Below, one piece after another: positions 53,501 through 60,269 of a DNA stretch of 64,000 nucleotides. The first letter of the stretch is position 1. Each line of letters starts with the position of its first letter. The position numbers and the translations under genes were made by a program. Source of the DNA: CAYNVS01 sp964400725 (GTDB taxonomy: Bacteria > Myxococcota_A > SURF-8 > CAYNVS01); the NCBI GenBank assembly GCA_964400725.1, contig CAYNVS010000010.1:35513-99512 (forward strand), in the 5' to 3' direction. The notes beneath the pieces are model-generated. The model did not search any database and was not told the origin of the DNA. It was given only the letters and a program-made list of their open reading frames with translations.

Positions 53501-56500
53501 GTGAGAATTTCGTCGGTATTAATTCTTAGCAGCGCGCCGCCTTCAAGCGTCCAAATGTCTGGATGTCTGAATTTACAATTTTCAAAAGGCTCGTACGGCC
53601 ATTCAACAGGATCGCTCTGAGCTATGTGGCCGTATTCTTCAATAGTTAATCCGCCGAAGTGCATGTTTTCAAAAGTATAACAGACCGCGCCGAGCGTTCC
53701 GCCCTTCTTGGTTACCGGATCGGCGTTTCCTTTGACGACAAAGCGGTAACGTATGTCGCTGGGCCAGTAGGCGTCGGGGTTTTCAATTGGATCCGCATCG
53801 CGGTATTTTCCGTCGGGAGCCGCGTCGAGCGGGCCGGTTACCAAACCGTTGGGTATTTTGTTTCCGCTGACGTCGGTATTGCATGTACCGATAAAGAACG
53901 CTTTCGCGCCCGGTTCGACGTTGAACTGCGTCGGCTTCATCACCGCCGGGTTCTGGTCGGCGTTAAGATAAAGCTGCGTATTGTGGAAGTTAATCGTATT
54001 GCCGGCTCCTACCGTAACGTCGTCGATTATGAACAAGTTATGCAGAGAAGTCGAGTCGGATGCGCTGAACTGCACGTCAACGGTTTTGCCTAGTCCTTCG
54101 GTTACCGTCAAAGATCCAAGCGTAATAATTTCGCCGGCGCGGCTCGGATCGTCTTCGGGCCTGGGAATAGAGACGTAAACTTTGCCCGATTTTGTGGCGT
54201 TTGTCGCGTTCATAGCCAGCTTAGGCGCAACCGAGCTTGAGAACGCTCCGCCGAGGAATTCCGCGTTGCGGCTGACGTTAATGGTCATCAACGCCGGTTT
54301 GGTCATTTGTTGGCAGGTTGAGTTGATAAACAGATAATTGGGGCAGTCGGTATCTTCGGCGCAAAGATCGCCGGTGTAGGGAGCGTAAACGCCTATGGCT
54401 ATCATGCGCGTGCCGATGCAGCGGCTAGCGGTTACGAGAGAAGGTTTCGTATCGCAATTATAGGCGTTGCAGCGAGCTCCTACTCCGACGCATTCGTTGT
54501 CGTTGCCGCAGCTTCGGCTATTGTCGTTCGAACAGACGGTACGGCAGGAAACGCGCAAATCTCCTCCGTTCATGGAGTCGGTTCCGATGTTCAAAAATCC
54601 GCCGTCGAAGCTCAGGGAACCGCCGGCCAAGTTGAACGAATTATCGACGTTGAGCTGGCCGTCCTCGGCGAGCGCTATTCTGCCGCCGAGCATCTTGGCG
54701 TCCCATAAGTAAACTGGATCGGCGTTTGTAATGTTCATTTTGCCGCCGTTGGAAACCTCTAAATATCCGCCTCGCATTACAAAGACGTTCTGCGGGTCCA
54801 TCGAACCGGCGCCGGGCTTAATTATGTTAAGGTTACCGGCCTTTACGATGACGTTGCCTCCGTCTAAAATTTCAAACATCGGAGGAGCCACCGTTAGAGA
54901 CGCCGGCACATATACCTGCGAAAGCGAGTCGTCCAGCACCAAATACCCGCTGGGGTTGCCGACCGTTATCTTTTGATCGATGTAAAGGCTTCTTCCCTTC
55001 GGATTTACTACGCCGCTTCGGATTTCTAGATATTCTATGCTGTTTTTAGGAGCGTTGGGGTTGCTGCCCAATTCGGCGTCCACGAGAGACAGAGAGCCTC
55101 TCGACCATTGGTGATTTATCGGATTGTAGATTTCATCCTTCGCCACAATTACGCGGTGAATCATAATGCTATAAGCGTCCGAACCGGCTATTGCCGGCTC
55201 CATTACCTTTATAGTGCCGTCGAGAGGACCGTTGAATGTAAAGGACGAATCAAGGAAGCGTCCGTCGGCCAAAAGTATCTGCGTCAATTTGCCGCAGCCG
55301 TCAACGTACAAGCCTTCGCCGATGGTAACTTTATAGCCTTCCAAATGCACCTCGCCGGAAATGTCCGCGTCGTACGCCGGGTTCCATATCTGGGTAGGCG
55401 GATTTTTGGGGTCGGTTACGTACATTGGCGTCTCATCCGGTTTATTAAGGCCGAGAACCTGAAGGTTTCCGCCTATTTCTATAAACGGATAGCTCGTGTT
55501 CGCCGGAACTGTCGGACGCGGGCCGTTGAACCAAAGACCGTATTCGGGCGCAAGGCAGTTTTCGCTTGTGTTGCCCAGTTTGCCGTAAACTATTACGTCG
55601 TTGGAGGCAATAAGTCTGGCGTTGTAGTTCGGGTTCGGGTCGCGCTTGAAGTTAATGCAGGCGTGCGGACGTATTACTATCGACTTTCCGTTCGCCACTC
55701 CGTCCTCCTGCGTAATAAGCGGGAAAACAGAGCCTTCTTCGTGCATAAAGGCGCGCTGAAGTTCCTGACCGTTGGGATACATGTATGTACATGCGCTGAA
55801 ATCTTGGCGGAAACCGGGCTTGCCGTATTTGAAAATATCGTCGCACTTGCAGTCGCCTCTAGACCACACCGAGCAAATCTCGTTGTTGTCGCTGCCGTAA
55901 TACCAGCTGGTGCAGCCGCCGCATCTGTACAGCCCTTGGAAAAATTGACAATAATTAGTGCCGTTACACTGGTTTCCGCCGGGGTTATACCAGTAATATA
56001 CCGCGCTAGACCCTTCCATGTTGATGAGAACTCCGGGGTTGCAGGTCGAAAAGGCGTCTAGGTTTATGCTGCCGTCGGCCTTGGTTTTGGCGTTTGCGGT
56101 CCAGTTGCAGTCGGCGTTAAACTGCGCCGGAAAACCCGAATAAACGGCTTGGAAATTGGTGTGTTTGGGAATAGTGTTGTCTTCAATCTTTACGGTAATG
56201 GCGTCGCGGGGAGTCGGCGAAACGTTGCTGAACGCTTTCGGGTGCTCCAAGTCGTTCATCGCCTTAGTCATGTAATTAGAGCGGTTGTTGTCGTAAACGT
56301 CCTGTATGACTATATTTCGCACGGTGGAAGGTATGCCGCAGGCGAGGCATTCGGCCAAAGGATTGTTTTCGGTCGGATTGTCGCAGCAATGCGGCGGAAG
56401 AAGGCTGCCGGTGCAAGTTTGAGAGGCGCAGACCAGCCTGTCTTTGTAGTTCCAGTTCAAAGGATTGTTCCAGTTAGAGCTGAATCGTCCGTTCCAAATG

Positions 56501-58350
56501 TAAGGCTTGTCGGGAACTACTTTTGCCTGAAGCTCCCGCCTGTCCGCCGTGTCGGGAGAGAAGGAAGCGTAAGTTATGAACTTCGTATCGTAAACCGGTT
56601 TATCCCAAGATATGAATTCATATCTGGTGTAGGCGTCCTGGGAATATTTCTTCATTTCGGTTCGATGCGCCGTATAAGGCACGACATAAGTAATAAAGCC
56701 GGAACCGTCCTGAGGCTGGTAGTACTGCCAGCCGTCGAGCCACAGCGGAATGCGCGGATAAGCCTCGCCGGAGAACATCGTATCGCACGGAACCATCGGG
56801 TCTTGGCAGTCGATATTGACGATGGTAATTTTAATTTGCATCATTACGCCGCCAGACCAAATTGTGCCCTGGGCGTCGTTGCAGCCGCCTGAAGAAAGCA
56901 TCCATGCAGGACAGCTTGCGCCGCCTTGGCATGCAATCGTTCCGCCCGCCGCGCTGGGGTAAGAGTAAACCAAAACGCGACCGGCTCCGCCTCTCGCTCC
57001 GGCTCCGGCGGTCTGGAAATTGTAAGGAGTATATCCGCCCGCTCCGCCCGCTCCGCCGGTAGCGAAGAAAAGAGGATCGGTGTTTGTGTAGTTGTGAATT
57101 GTAACGTTTTTACCCGAAATCAGCGCCGTTCCGCCCGCGCCGCCGCCTCCGCCGCCGCCCGAACCGGAAGCGTAGTAGCCTACGCATCCCTTCGAGTTAA
57201 ATCCGAAAACTTCGTTGAAAATGTTGCAGCAAATAGAGCATCCGTCGCGGCTTATGCCGCCCGTTTGGCGACCGTCTCCTCCGGGTCCGCCATTGCCGCC
57301 GTTCATTAAAATACGACCGTTGCTATAGTAGTTTGTAGAGTTGATATTGACCAACTCGCCTGTTGTTATTTTTAAAATGCCGCCGCTTAGGTTGCCGTAT
57401 TCGTCGGGAACTTCCTTGGCGTCGAGAATGATTTTAGCTCCGCCCGCGCCGCCTCTGGAGCCGTTGTAACCGTTATAATAGGAACCGCCGCCGCCGCCCG
57501 CGCCGCCGCCGCCCATACCGGCGCTCGTCCACGCCGCGCAGCCGTTGCTTGTGCAATTTGCCGGGCCGAACATTTTACTGTAAGATGTATCGGACTGACC
57601 CGCGCCGCCCGCGCCGCCCGCGTAAAGCGTTCCGTTTGCCCATCCCGACTGACCGGTTATTCCTTTTCCGGTCGTTACGCATCCGTTCGTGGAGTTGCCT
57701 CCGCCGCTGGCCGCGCCGCCGCCTCCGCCGCCAGCGTACGCGCCGTCTTTATTGCCTATGCAAAAGAATCCGCCGCATTTTCTCTGTCGGTATTGGCCGT
57801 CGCCGCCTTCAGCTCCTCCGTAACCGGCTGAAAAAGAGCCGACGTTTGTGCAGACTTCTCCGGCGCCGTTGAACGGGCATTGAGAAGTGGCCGAGCAGAC
57901 CAGACCTGTTTGCGAGCACTGCATAAGAGAAAAGTAATTGCCCACCGCGCCGCCTCCGCCGCCTTGGCTGGCATGGTTGGTGTATCCTCTGGTTCCTCCG
58001 GCTCCTCCGGCTCCTCCAGCGTAACCGGCGGCGTTTCCGTCGATTATTCCGTAAACGTAAATCTCTTTGGCGTGCACTTCAAGGTAGCCGAAACCTTCGC
58101 CGTAAGCCGCGCCGTCAACGTGCGGTTTGATATACACGTGAGCGTCGGGCATTACTATGAACCTGTTAATATTCGAGTGAGTTCCCGAAATCGGCCGCGA
58201 GGCGTTGTACGTGGCTCCTTCCAGTATCCAGTCTTGTCCCTGGTGATCGCCGCCGCTCGCGTCGTCCCATGCCGACGCTTCGATAGACCAAAGGAGCGTC
58301 AGCGCCGCCGCGCACGCCATTATAAAGTAAGCGGATTTTCTGGCGTTCAT
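47569..58350 (-). CDS. Giant secreted protein with Gly-rich N-terminus and degenerate FGE-like C-terminus
   Basis: A 3593-residue exported protein, the largest gene in the window. The signal peptide ends near IEASA (residue 27) and the start has GAGG upstream. Residues about 105-470 are very Gly-rich, with many AGGAGG and GGGGG runs between beta-helix-like phrases. The next 1400 residues are beta-rich with cysteine clusters (CSNDNSRSCGNDNEC, CAEDTDCPNYLF). Around 1870-2900 come extended beta-sandwich modules with Pro-rich joints. Residues about 3318-3537 resemble the formylglycine-generating enzyme/sulfatase-modifying fold: GRLPTELEMAYAA, NNVSEWTSGW and a final GFRC. The catalytic cysteine region of true FGE (GGSYMC...YC) reads GGSFENAVITL, so both catalytic cysteines are missing and the domain is probably a binding or structural unit. 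No sorting tail is seen. Confidence 0.9.
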   Translation of the reverse strand: MNARKSAYFIMACAAALTLLWSIEASAWDDASGGDHQGQDWILEGATYNASRPISGTHSNINRFIVMPDAHVYIKPHVDGAAYGEGFGYLEVHAKEIYVYGIIDGNAAGYAGGAGGAGGTRGYTNHASQGGGGGAVGNYFSLMQCSQTGLVCSATSQCPFNGAGEVCTNVGSFSAGYGGAEGGDGQYRQRKCGGFFCIGNKDGAYAGGGGGGAASGGGNSTNGCVTTGKGITGQSGWANGTLYAGGAGGAGQSDTSYSKMFGPANCTSNGCAAWTSAGMGGGGAGGGGGSYYNGYNGSRGGAGGAKIILDAKEVPDEYGNLSGGILKITTGELVNINSTNYYSNGRILMNGGNGGPGGDGRQTGGISRDGCSICCNIFNEVFGFNSKGCVGYYASGSGGGGGGGAGGTALISGKNVTIHNYTNTDPLFFATGGAGGAGGYTPYNFQTAGAGARGGAGRVLVYSYPSAAGGTIACQGGASCPAWMLSSGGCNDAQGTIWSGGVMMQIKITIVNIDCQDPMVPCDTMFSGEAYPRIPLWLDGWQYYQPQDGSGFITYVVPYTAHRTEMKKYSQDAYTRYEFISWDKPVYDTKFITYASFSPDTADRRELQAKVVPDKPYIWNGRFSSNWNNPLNWNYKDRLVCASQTCTGSLLPPHCCDNPTENNPLAECLACGIPSTVRNIVIQDVYDNNRSNYMTKAMNDLEHPKAFSNVSPTPRDAITVKIEDNTIPKHTNFQAVYSGFPAQFNADCNWTANAKTKADGSINLDAFSTCNPGVLINMEGSSAVYYWYNPGGNQCNGTNYCQFFQGLYRCGGCTSWYYGSDNNEICSVWSRGDCKCDDIFKYGKPGFRQDFSACTYMYPNGQELQRAFMHEEGSVFPLITQEDGVANGKSIVIRPHACINFKRDPNPNYNARLIASNDVIVYGKLGNTSENCLAPEYGLWFNGPRPTVPANTSYPFIEIGGNLQVLGLNKPDETPMYVTDPKNPPTQIWNPAYDADISGEVHLEGYKVTIGEGLYVDGCGKLTQILLADGRFLDSSFTFNGPLDGTIKVMEPAIAGSDAYSIMIHRVIVAKDEIYNPINHQWSRGSLSLVDAELGSNPNAPKNSIEYLEIRSGVVNPKGRSLYIDQKITVGNPSGYLVLDDSLSQVYVPASLTVAPPMFEILDGGNVIVKAGNLNIIKPGAGSMDPQNVFVMRGGYLEVSNGGKMNITNADPVYLWDAKMLGGRIALAEDGQLNVDNSFNLAGGSLSFDGGFLNIGTDSMNGGDLRVSCRTVCSNDNSRSCGNDNECVGVGARCNAYNCDTKPSLVTASRCIGTRMIAIGVYAPYTGDLCAEDTDCPNYLFINSTCQQMTKPALMTINVSRNAEFLGGAFSSSVAPKLAMNATNATKSGKVYVSIPRPEDDPSRAGEIITLGSLTVTEGLGKTVDVQFSASDSTSLHNLFIIDDVTVGAGNTINFHNTQLYLNADQNPAVMKPTQFNVEPGAKAFFIGTCNTDVSGNKIPNGLVTGPLDAAPDGKYRDADPIENPDAYWPSDIRYRFVVKGNADPVTKKGGTLGAVCYTFENMHFGGLTIEEYGHIAQSDPVEWPYEPFENCKFRHPDIWTLEGGALLRINTDEILTLNKTSFALAISNSSGQPYLPCYELDPSNPNSPAGCKIAANIAKSVHKGSVTVTKGSNVENDLFGEEYDLEQEWWQDPYGAMHLAVWDNIHWPATLPFISPDGHELVVTSVDDMPLNSRMGHMKFSFPTGSNSVSTAYCIRSTRNTAPALVQYVDENNIPQTTAGCTAWKTTTEWGQGGSDIYVPDGATYSYAIAAKNRIYYELEGAECSTKADCYTSSQCIAGETCFCELSTCKALTCPKICKRLLGEIPADGTEFTTNSPAKPTLDRTPPDVPEDLIVDKVDDPPPPAPLEDRHAVISFTPNTEFFYMNRIPNVPGGSPLPVGGIYDLFDAGSGSSPDPAKWSVASGNWVEISGEAWQINASADAYMFITNSALVDPLDMGSITTLQFRKTINDDPATNKFYGGPAVIFRMGGKYVKWEVGKYLAPTPPATEGTYVSRVIGIDSCADFIAHPEYHNKKFAPAAFVPYNLRVSVMKDPLSGLYTAFGYINEIVYFKYSCAAAEIDNAYPNFGLGSLSGKIAFDEYRVNSLYYYEYINTATTVDDFDARDLAPPDIGGLANKLSDFFTPQDVSSLSTTEVKIKWNGNVFDNGTTYYYYVVGLDLNGNYSNMLRNEGLEARNVNYWTDEPPYPSYIDNALYLSQENPQTGYMSLTYNLTHIDGNIDPIRYMKGQTVSIPAGTQYAAYHFSRWAYMSEWTQSYFMPAILHGDYSSGSNVEVYSDIIYFINSRYQNFHVGFSVPSSQTVTSLFVTSEAGDNPTYKVHVDKGELQRMSKVSVISDPECVLVQYNLNPHLGYPWEILGKVNLNPAKEGTVGGYPLLTPNTKRYYGLSVCDHHADCSLPIPNLANCTPLYGTDVDHIRWTWALPVSGITVSWSVDANPQTLALFLTAVTSTPPIMNNPADTKYAIGACEGTCAGGTPTMWIKNDNTLTTLTGADLYSIAAGEPNAGQVVPVNESVWQTSPNGDLAFSVMGLDPHKTYCFKALAKNGDTPPVYTVYSSESCKRPLGKPRLLDAKVTKGDVDNPQLDKRQPPVKVDGKDKQNIIVEVMDPNGYEDINWVGVRICKDGTLDATGTDCAENPRGWLEWYRTETGACASGCFNQRTGVNGGQTITLVQPQTNPACPDCSSVTVEDQDTLKIVFAYTLNPNAPNNYGDAQANGAAISVTDKDYDSTCGTVCCDMACTVTACCDESIAVSWTDGRKPFNFHVSSLPPTPSNYTFNGMDPLAFEAGGGWTTDNTPVLTAKTLASDPNADDIVKMRFRLSTSPDCQVDFEGDRDLEIAIGADQEKIARYEPTVPLPDGQYWWCALSTDQHNYTFPIPQSVYTPWFADCLDASGLPTFCTSMPNSFKLDTTGPRIDEPILACANSTNCTAANQLPAEGTDSKTIYFEWSAYRNVGAGPHSDFDKYYIGWGTDLASADPKDGNHKYAINDHFYYDDPDNLSMPYHMIRGRNVYFCVRGRDVLGNWGWTVRADGTEVDEPTCKILNLEKYNPKQLFVKSDTHPYRTNPDSTPNDRIVYCDIPSMATDTDAYNPNAYDAHLCFDTVNDNICHDEASAAPDCELGVEGVSFLMAKSQTEADIGTPTQPTKWESWDNSCDKEKRSCIDSQRYVGDGKTYYYTFTYTQTTGTPSNERDIKYFLKGSPAPGSAMDLYAGTWYFGVRYKCTYGTLPTPTKYFRLNICACEPKDSCQSPPPSVASLPAGTFNYGGKTHEMTPYFLSSKEISNAKYLRCVKDGACPSLPAEKKISLTRFDYMDNAQYADYPVVNVSWDAASAYCAWETKGSGRLPTELEMAYAASYFYGKFFSDKEFIVNDQAKVGDTIDVSGEYGPGVGEILNLLNNVSEWTSGWAAPEGFSGDTVEQCMSACAFAGTFKKKEDCASSCHKKVAFGGSFENAVITLFERKAFAPGFSDVSLGFRCMMPNLGAYSSETIDNLQTPATLDKQKQTVPSQETKDKEIKEVEKKDVGKKGALGLKK

Positions 58351-58488
58351 AGTGTACCTCTAAGGGTTTGTGGGTTGTCCGCAAAATTTTCATAGTCAAA
58401 CGACATAAATGTCATATCTCCCGTTATACTAGAGCGGTTGTTGCGCACGTAATTGCTTGACATGCGTTTTTTAAAGCAACCGCCGTTT

Positions 58489-58511
58489 CTTTGGTAATAG
58501 CAATACCAAAG
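58489..58511. repeat. Inverted repeat CTTTGGTA-N7-TACCAAAG
   Basis: Perfect 8-bp arms separated by seven bases, about 60 bp upstream of the possible minus-strand -10 box of the giant gene. The size and spacing suit a dimeric repressor or activator. Confidence 0.5.
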
Positions 58512-58749
58512 CCAATACACATTAGTTTCCCTGATGGTTGAAAAAACGATTTACAGCCGCGCATCAACAAACAGCGTTTTTTGCCGAATTTCTTCTATAT
58601 ATACCATTAATAATGCGAATCGGCAAATGGAAAAAAAGCAATTAAGAACCCGATCGCCTTAAGCTCTTCTCGATGAAAATGAAATTTTTAACCTTTACGC
58701 GGCGAACAAATCGTAGCCGAAAAATTTTGAGCCTTTTAAGATTCGGCTA

Positions 58750-58778
58750 TTGACCGGTAAAATATCTCGTGATATTTT
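58750..58778 (+). promoter_or_regulatory. Promoter of the thioredoxin lipoprotein gene with an overlapping palindrome
   Basis: TTGACC at 58750-58755 and TATTTT at 58773-58778 with 17 bp between them. AAAATATC (58759-58766) and GATATTTT (58771-58778) form a perfect 8-bp inverted repeat with a four-base centre covering the spacer and the whole -10 box, where a bound regulator would block RNA polymerase. Confidence 0.5.
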
Positions 58779-58842
58779 TAGAAGAATTGCAAAGAGTTCG
58801 GTTTCTTTAAATTGAAACGAGATCCCGAAAGGAAATTATAAA

Positions 58843-59646
58843 ATGCAGATTAAAAATTTCGTCGCTCTCGCGCTGGTCTTCTCCGCGGCGGCCGTATTCG
58901 CCGCAGGCTGCGGAAGCTCGTCCGATAATAAAAACGCGTCCGATACCGACTTAATTGAAGAGCAAGCTATGGACGGAGACGAAGAAGCGTTGGTCGAAGA
59001 AACGCCGATTGAAGAAGTCGCGGTCGAAGAGGAAGTTGTAGAAGAGAGCGCGGCGGAAGAAACTATGGACGAACCCGCCGAGGCTGCGGAAGAACACGGC
59101 GACTACGAAGTGATTAATACCGTTCCGGTATGCGACGGCTATCCTTGCAAACCGACCGAAGGGTACGGTTACACTCTGGGTATGATTGTAGAAAACTTTA
59201 CGCTCAAAGACGCCGACGGCAAAGACGTTTCGTTAAAAGATTTCTTCGGCGGTTACAAGGCGGTGTTTATAAACCAATCGGCGGGGTGGTGCTCCGTATG
59301 CCGCGCCGAAGCGCCGCGCATGAAGAAAATATGGGAAAAATTTAGACCTGACGGCCTTATAATTCTACAGGCGATATTCGAGACGAACGCGCAGCAGGAG
59401 CCTGCCACGGTTGAATTTGCAAAGAGCTGGCGCGACGAGTACGGCTTTACCTTCCCGGTGCTCGCGGACCCCGACAATATTTTTCTCAAGTTCCACCAGT
59501 CGTGGAAGACTGGCCGCATCGCGACGCCGCTCAACATGATTCTCGACGCAAACATGCGAATTAATTTCGTAGTCGAAGGCGACACGCCGCAGAGCATAGA
59601 AGGACAGATTTGCACTCTGCTGGGCAGAGACGACTGCTACGAGTAA
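58843..59646 (+). CDS. Thioredoxin-fold (AhpC/TSA-TlpA type) lipoprotein
   Basis: A 267-residue lipoprotein: signal peptide with lipobox FAAGC (Cys23), an acidic Glu-rich linker to about residue 88, a small cysteine-containing link (VPVCDGYPC), and a thioredoxin-fold domain from about residue 110. The active site is WCSVC (149-153), followed by the cis-proline region ATPLNMILD. Such domains reduce disulfides or hydroperoxides on envelope proteins. The start follows AAAGGA. It has its own promoter and terminator, and is followed by a second, smaller TlpA-like lipoprotein. Confidence 0.88.
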   Translation: MQIKNFVALALVFSAAAVFAAGCGSSSDNKNASDTDLIEEQAMDGDEEALVEETPIEEVAVEEEVVEESAAEETMDEPAEAAEEHGDYEVINTVPVCDGYPCKPTEGYGYTLGMIVENFTLKDADGKDVSLKDFFGGYKAVFINQSAGWCSVCRAEAPRMKKIWEKFRPDGLIILQAIFETNAQQEPATVEFAKSWRDEYGFTFPVLADPDNIFLKFHQSWKTGRIATPLNMILDANMRINFVVEGDTPQSIEGQICTLLGRDDCYE

Positions 59647-59683
59647 AAATAACCGGATGTTACGCTAATGCGTAAAATAATGC

Positions 59684-59714
59684 GGCAGGCTTTTTCGGCC
59701 TGCCTTTATTTTAT
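59684..59714 (+). terminator. Intrinsic terminator after the first thioredoxin lipoprotein gene
   Basis: GGCAGGC (59684-59690) pairs with GCCTGCC (59698-59704), followed by TTTATTTTAT. Confidence 0.8.
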
Positions 59715-59729
59715 AAAGGCGGATTTTAC

Positions 59730-60257
59730 ATGAAAAATTTACTTTTTCTCGCGGCGGCGATATTTCTCTCGCTCGTTTTTTCTTCGTGCAAAACGCTTGA
59801 AGAAAACTCGAAAACGGACGGCGGTAAAGCCGCGAATTTTGCTCTGAAAGACGACAAAGGGGCGACGCGCAGTCTTAAAGAGTTCGATGGGAAAGTCGTC
59901 GTTCTAGCTTTTTGGGCGACGTGGTGCTCGCCTTGCAAAGAGGAAATGGCGGCGCTATACAAAATGAAGGAAAGAATAAAACACGCCGATTTTGTTTTAA
60001 TCTTCGTCAATGCGGACGCGCCCGACAAGCAGGCCGAAGCGTCGGCTTATATCTCCTCGCTGGGACAAGACGCGGTTCATCTGTTCGACCCTGACGGAAC
60101 GGCTATGGCGTCGCTTAACCCCGGCCGCGACATTCCGTTTTCGGCGATTATCGGAAAGACCGGAAACGTATTCTACGCGCACAACGCCTTTTCGCCCGGC
60201 GACGAAGAGGAAATAGAGCAAAACGTGTTAAAAGCTCTCAACGCTGGCAAACAATAA
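59730..60257 (+). CDS. TlpA-like thiol-disulfide lipoprotein
   Basis: A 175-residue lipoprotein with lipobox VFSSC (Cys20) and a thioredoxin domain with the classic WCSPC motif (65-69), typical of TlpA/ResA-type reductants of the envelope. The cis-proline is in DIPFSAIIG. The start at 59730 has GGCGGA upstream. It lies 12 nt before the beta-barrel gene and is probably cotranscribed with it. Confidence 0.9.
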   Translation: MKNLLFLAAAIFLSLVFSSCKTLEENSKTDGGKAANFALKDDKGATRSLKEFDGKVVVLAFWATWCSPCKEEMAALYKMKERIKHADFVLIFVNADAPDKQAEASAYISSLGQDAVHLFDPDGTAMASLNPGRDIPFSAIIGKTGNVFYAHNAFSPGDEEEIEQNVLKALNAGKQ

Positions 60258-60269
60258 AAGAATACGACG

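Larger units (their letters stand above)
58351..58842. other. Divergent intergenic region with several palindromes
   Basis: 492 bp between the giant gene (minus) and the thioredoxin lipoprotein gene (plus), AT-rich and without a credible gene. It contains GACAT-AA-ATGTC at 58402-58413, a minus-strand TATAAC at 58428-58423 that could be a -10 box with a poor TTACGT 18 bp upstream, the inverted repeat at 58489-58511, and the plus-strand promoter with its own palindrome at 58750-58778. Confidence 0.5.

Noticed and set aside
55108..56061. Open frame of 317 codons on the plus strand inside the giant gene
   Set aside because: It is antisense to a clear protein frame, has no ribosome binding site and gives an Arg/Val-rich product with no domain. 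Codon bias of the real gene explains it, as it does other long antisense frames (36089-37120, 35300-35995, 44111-44752).
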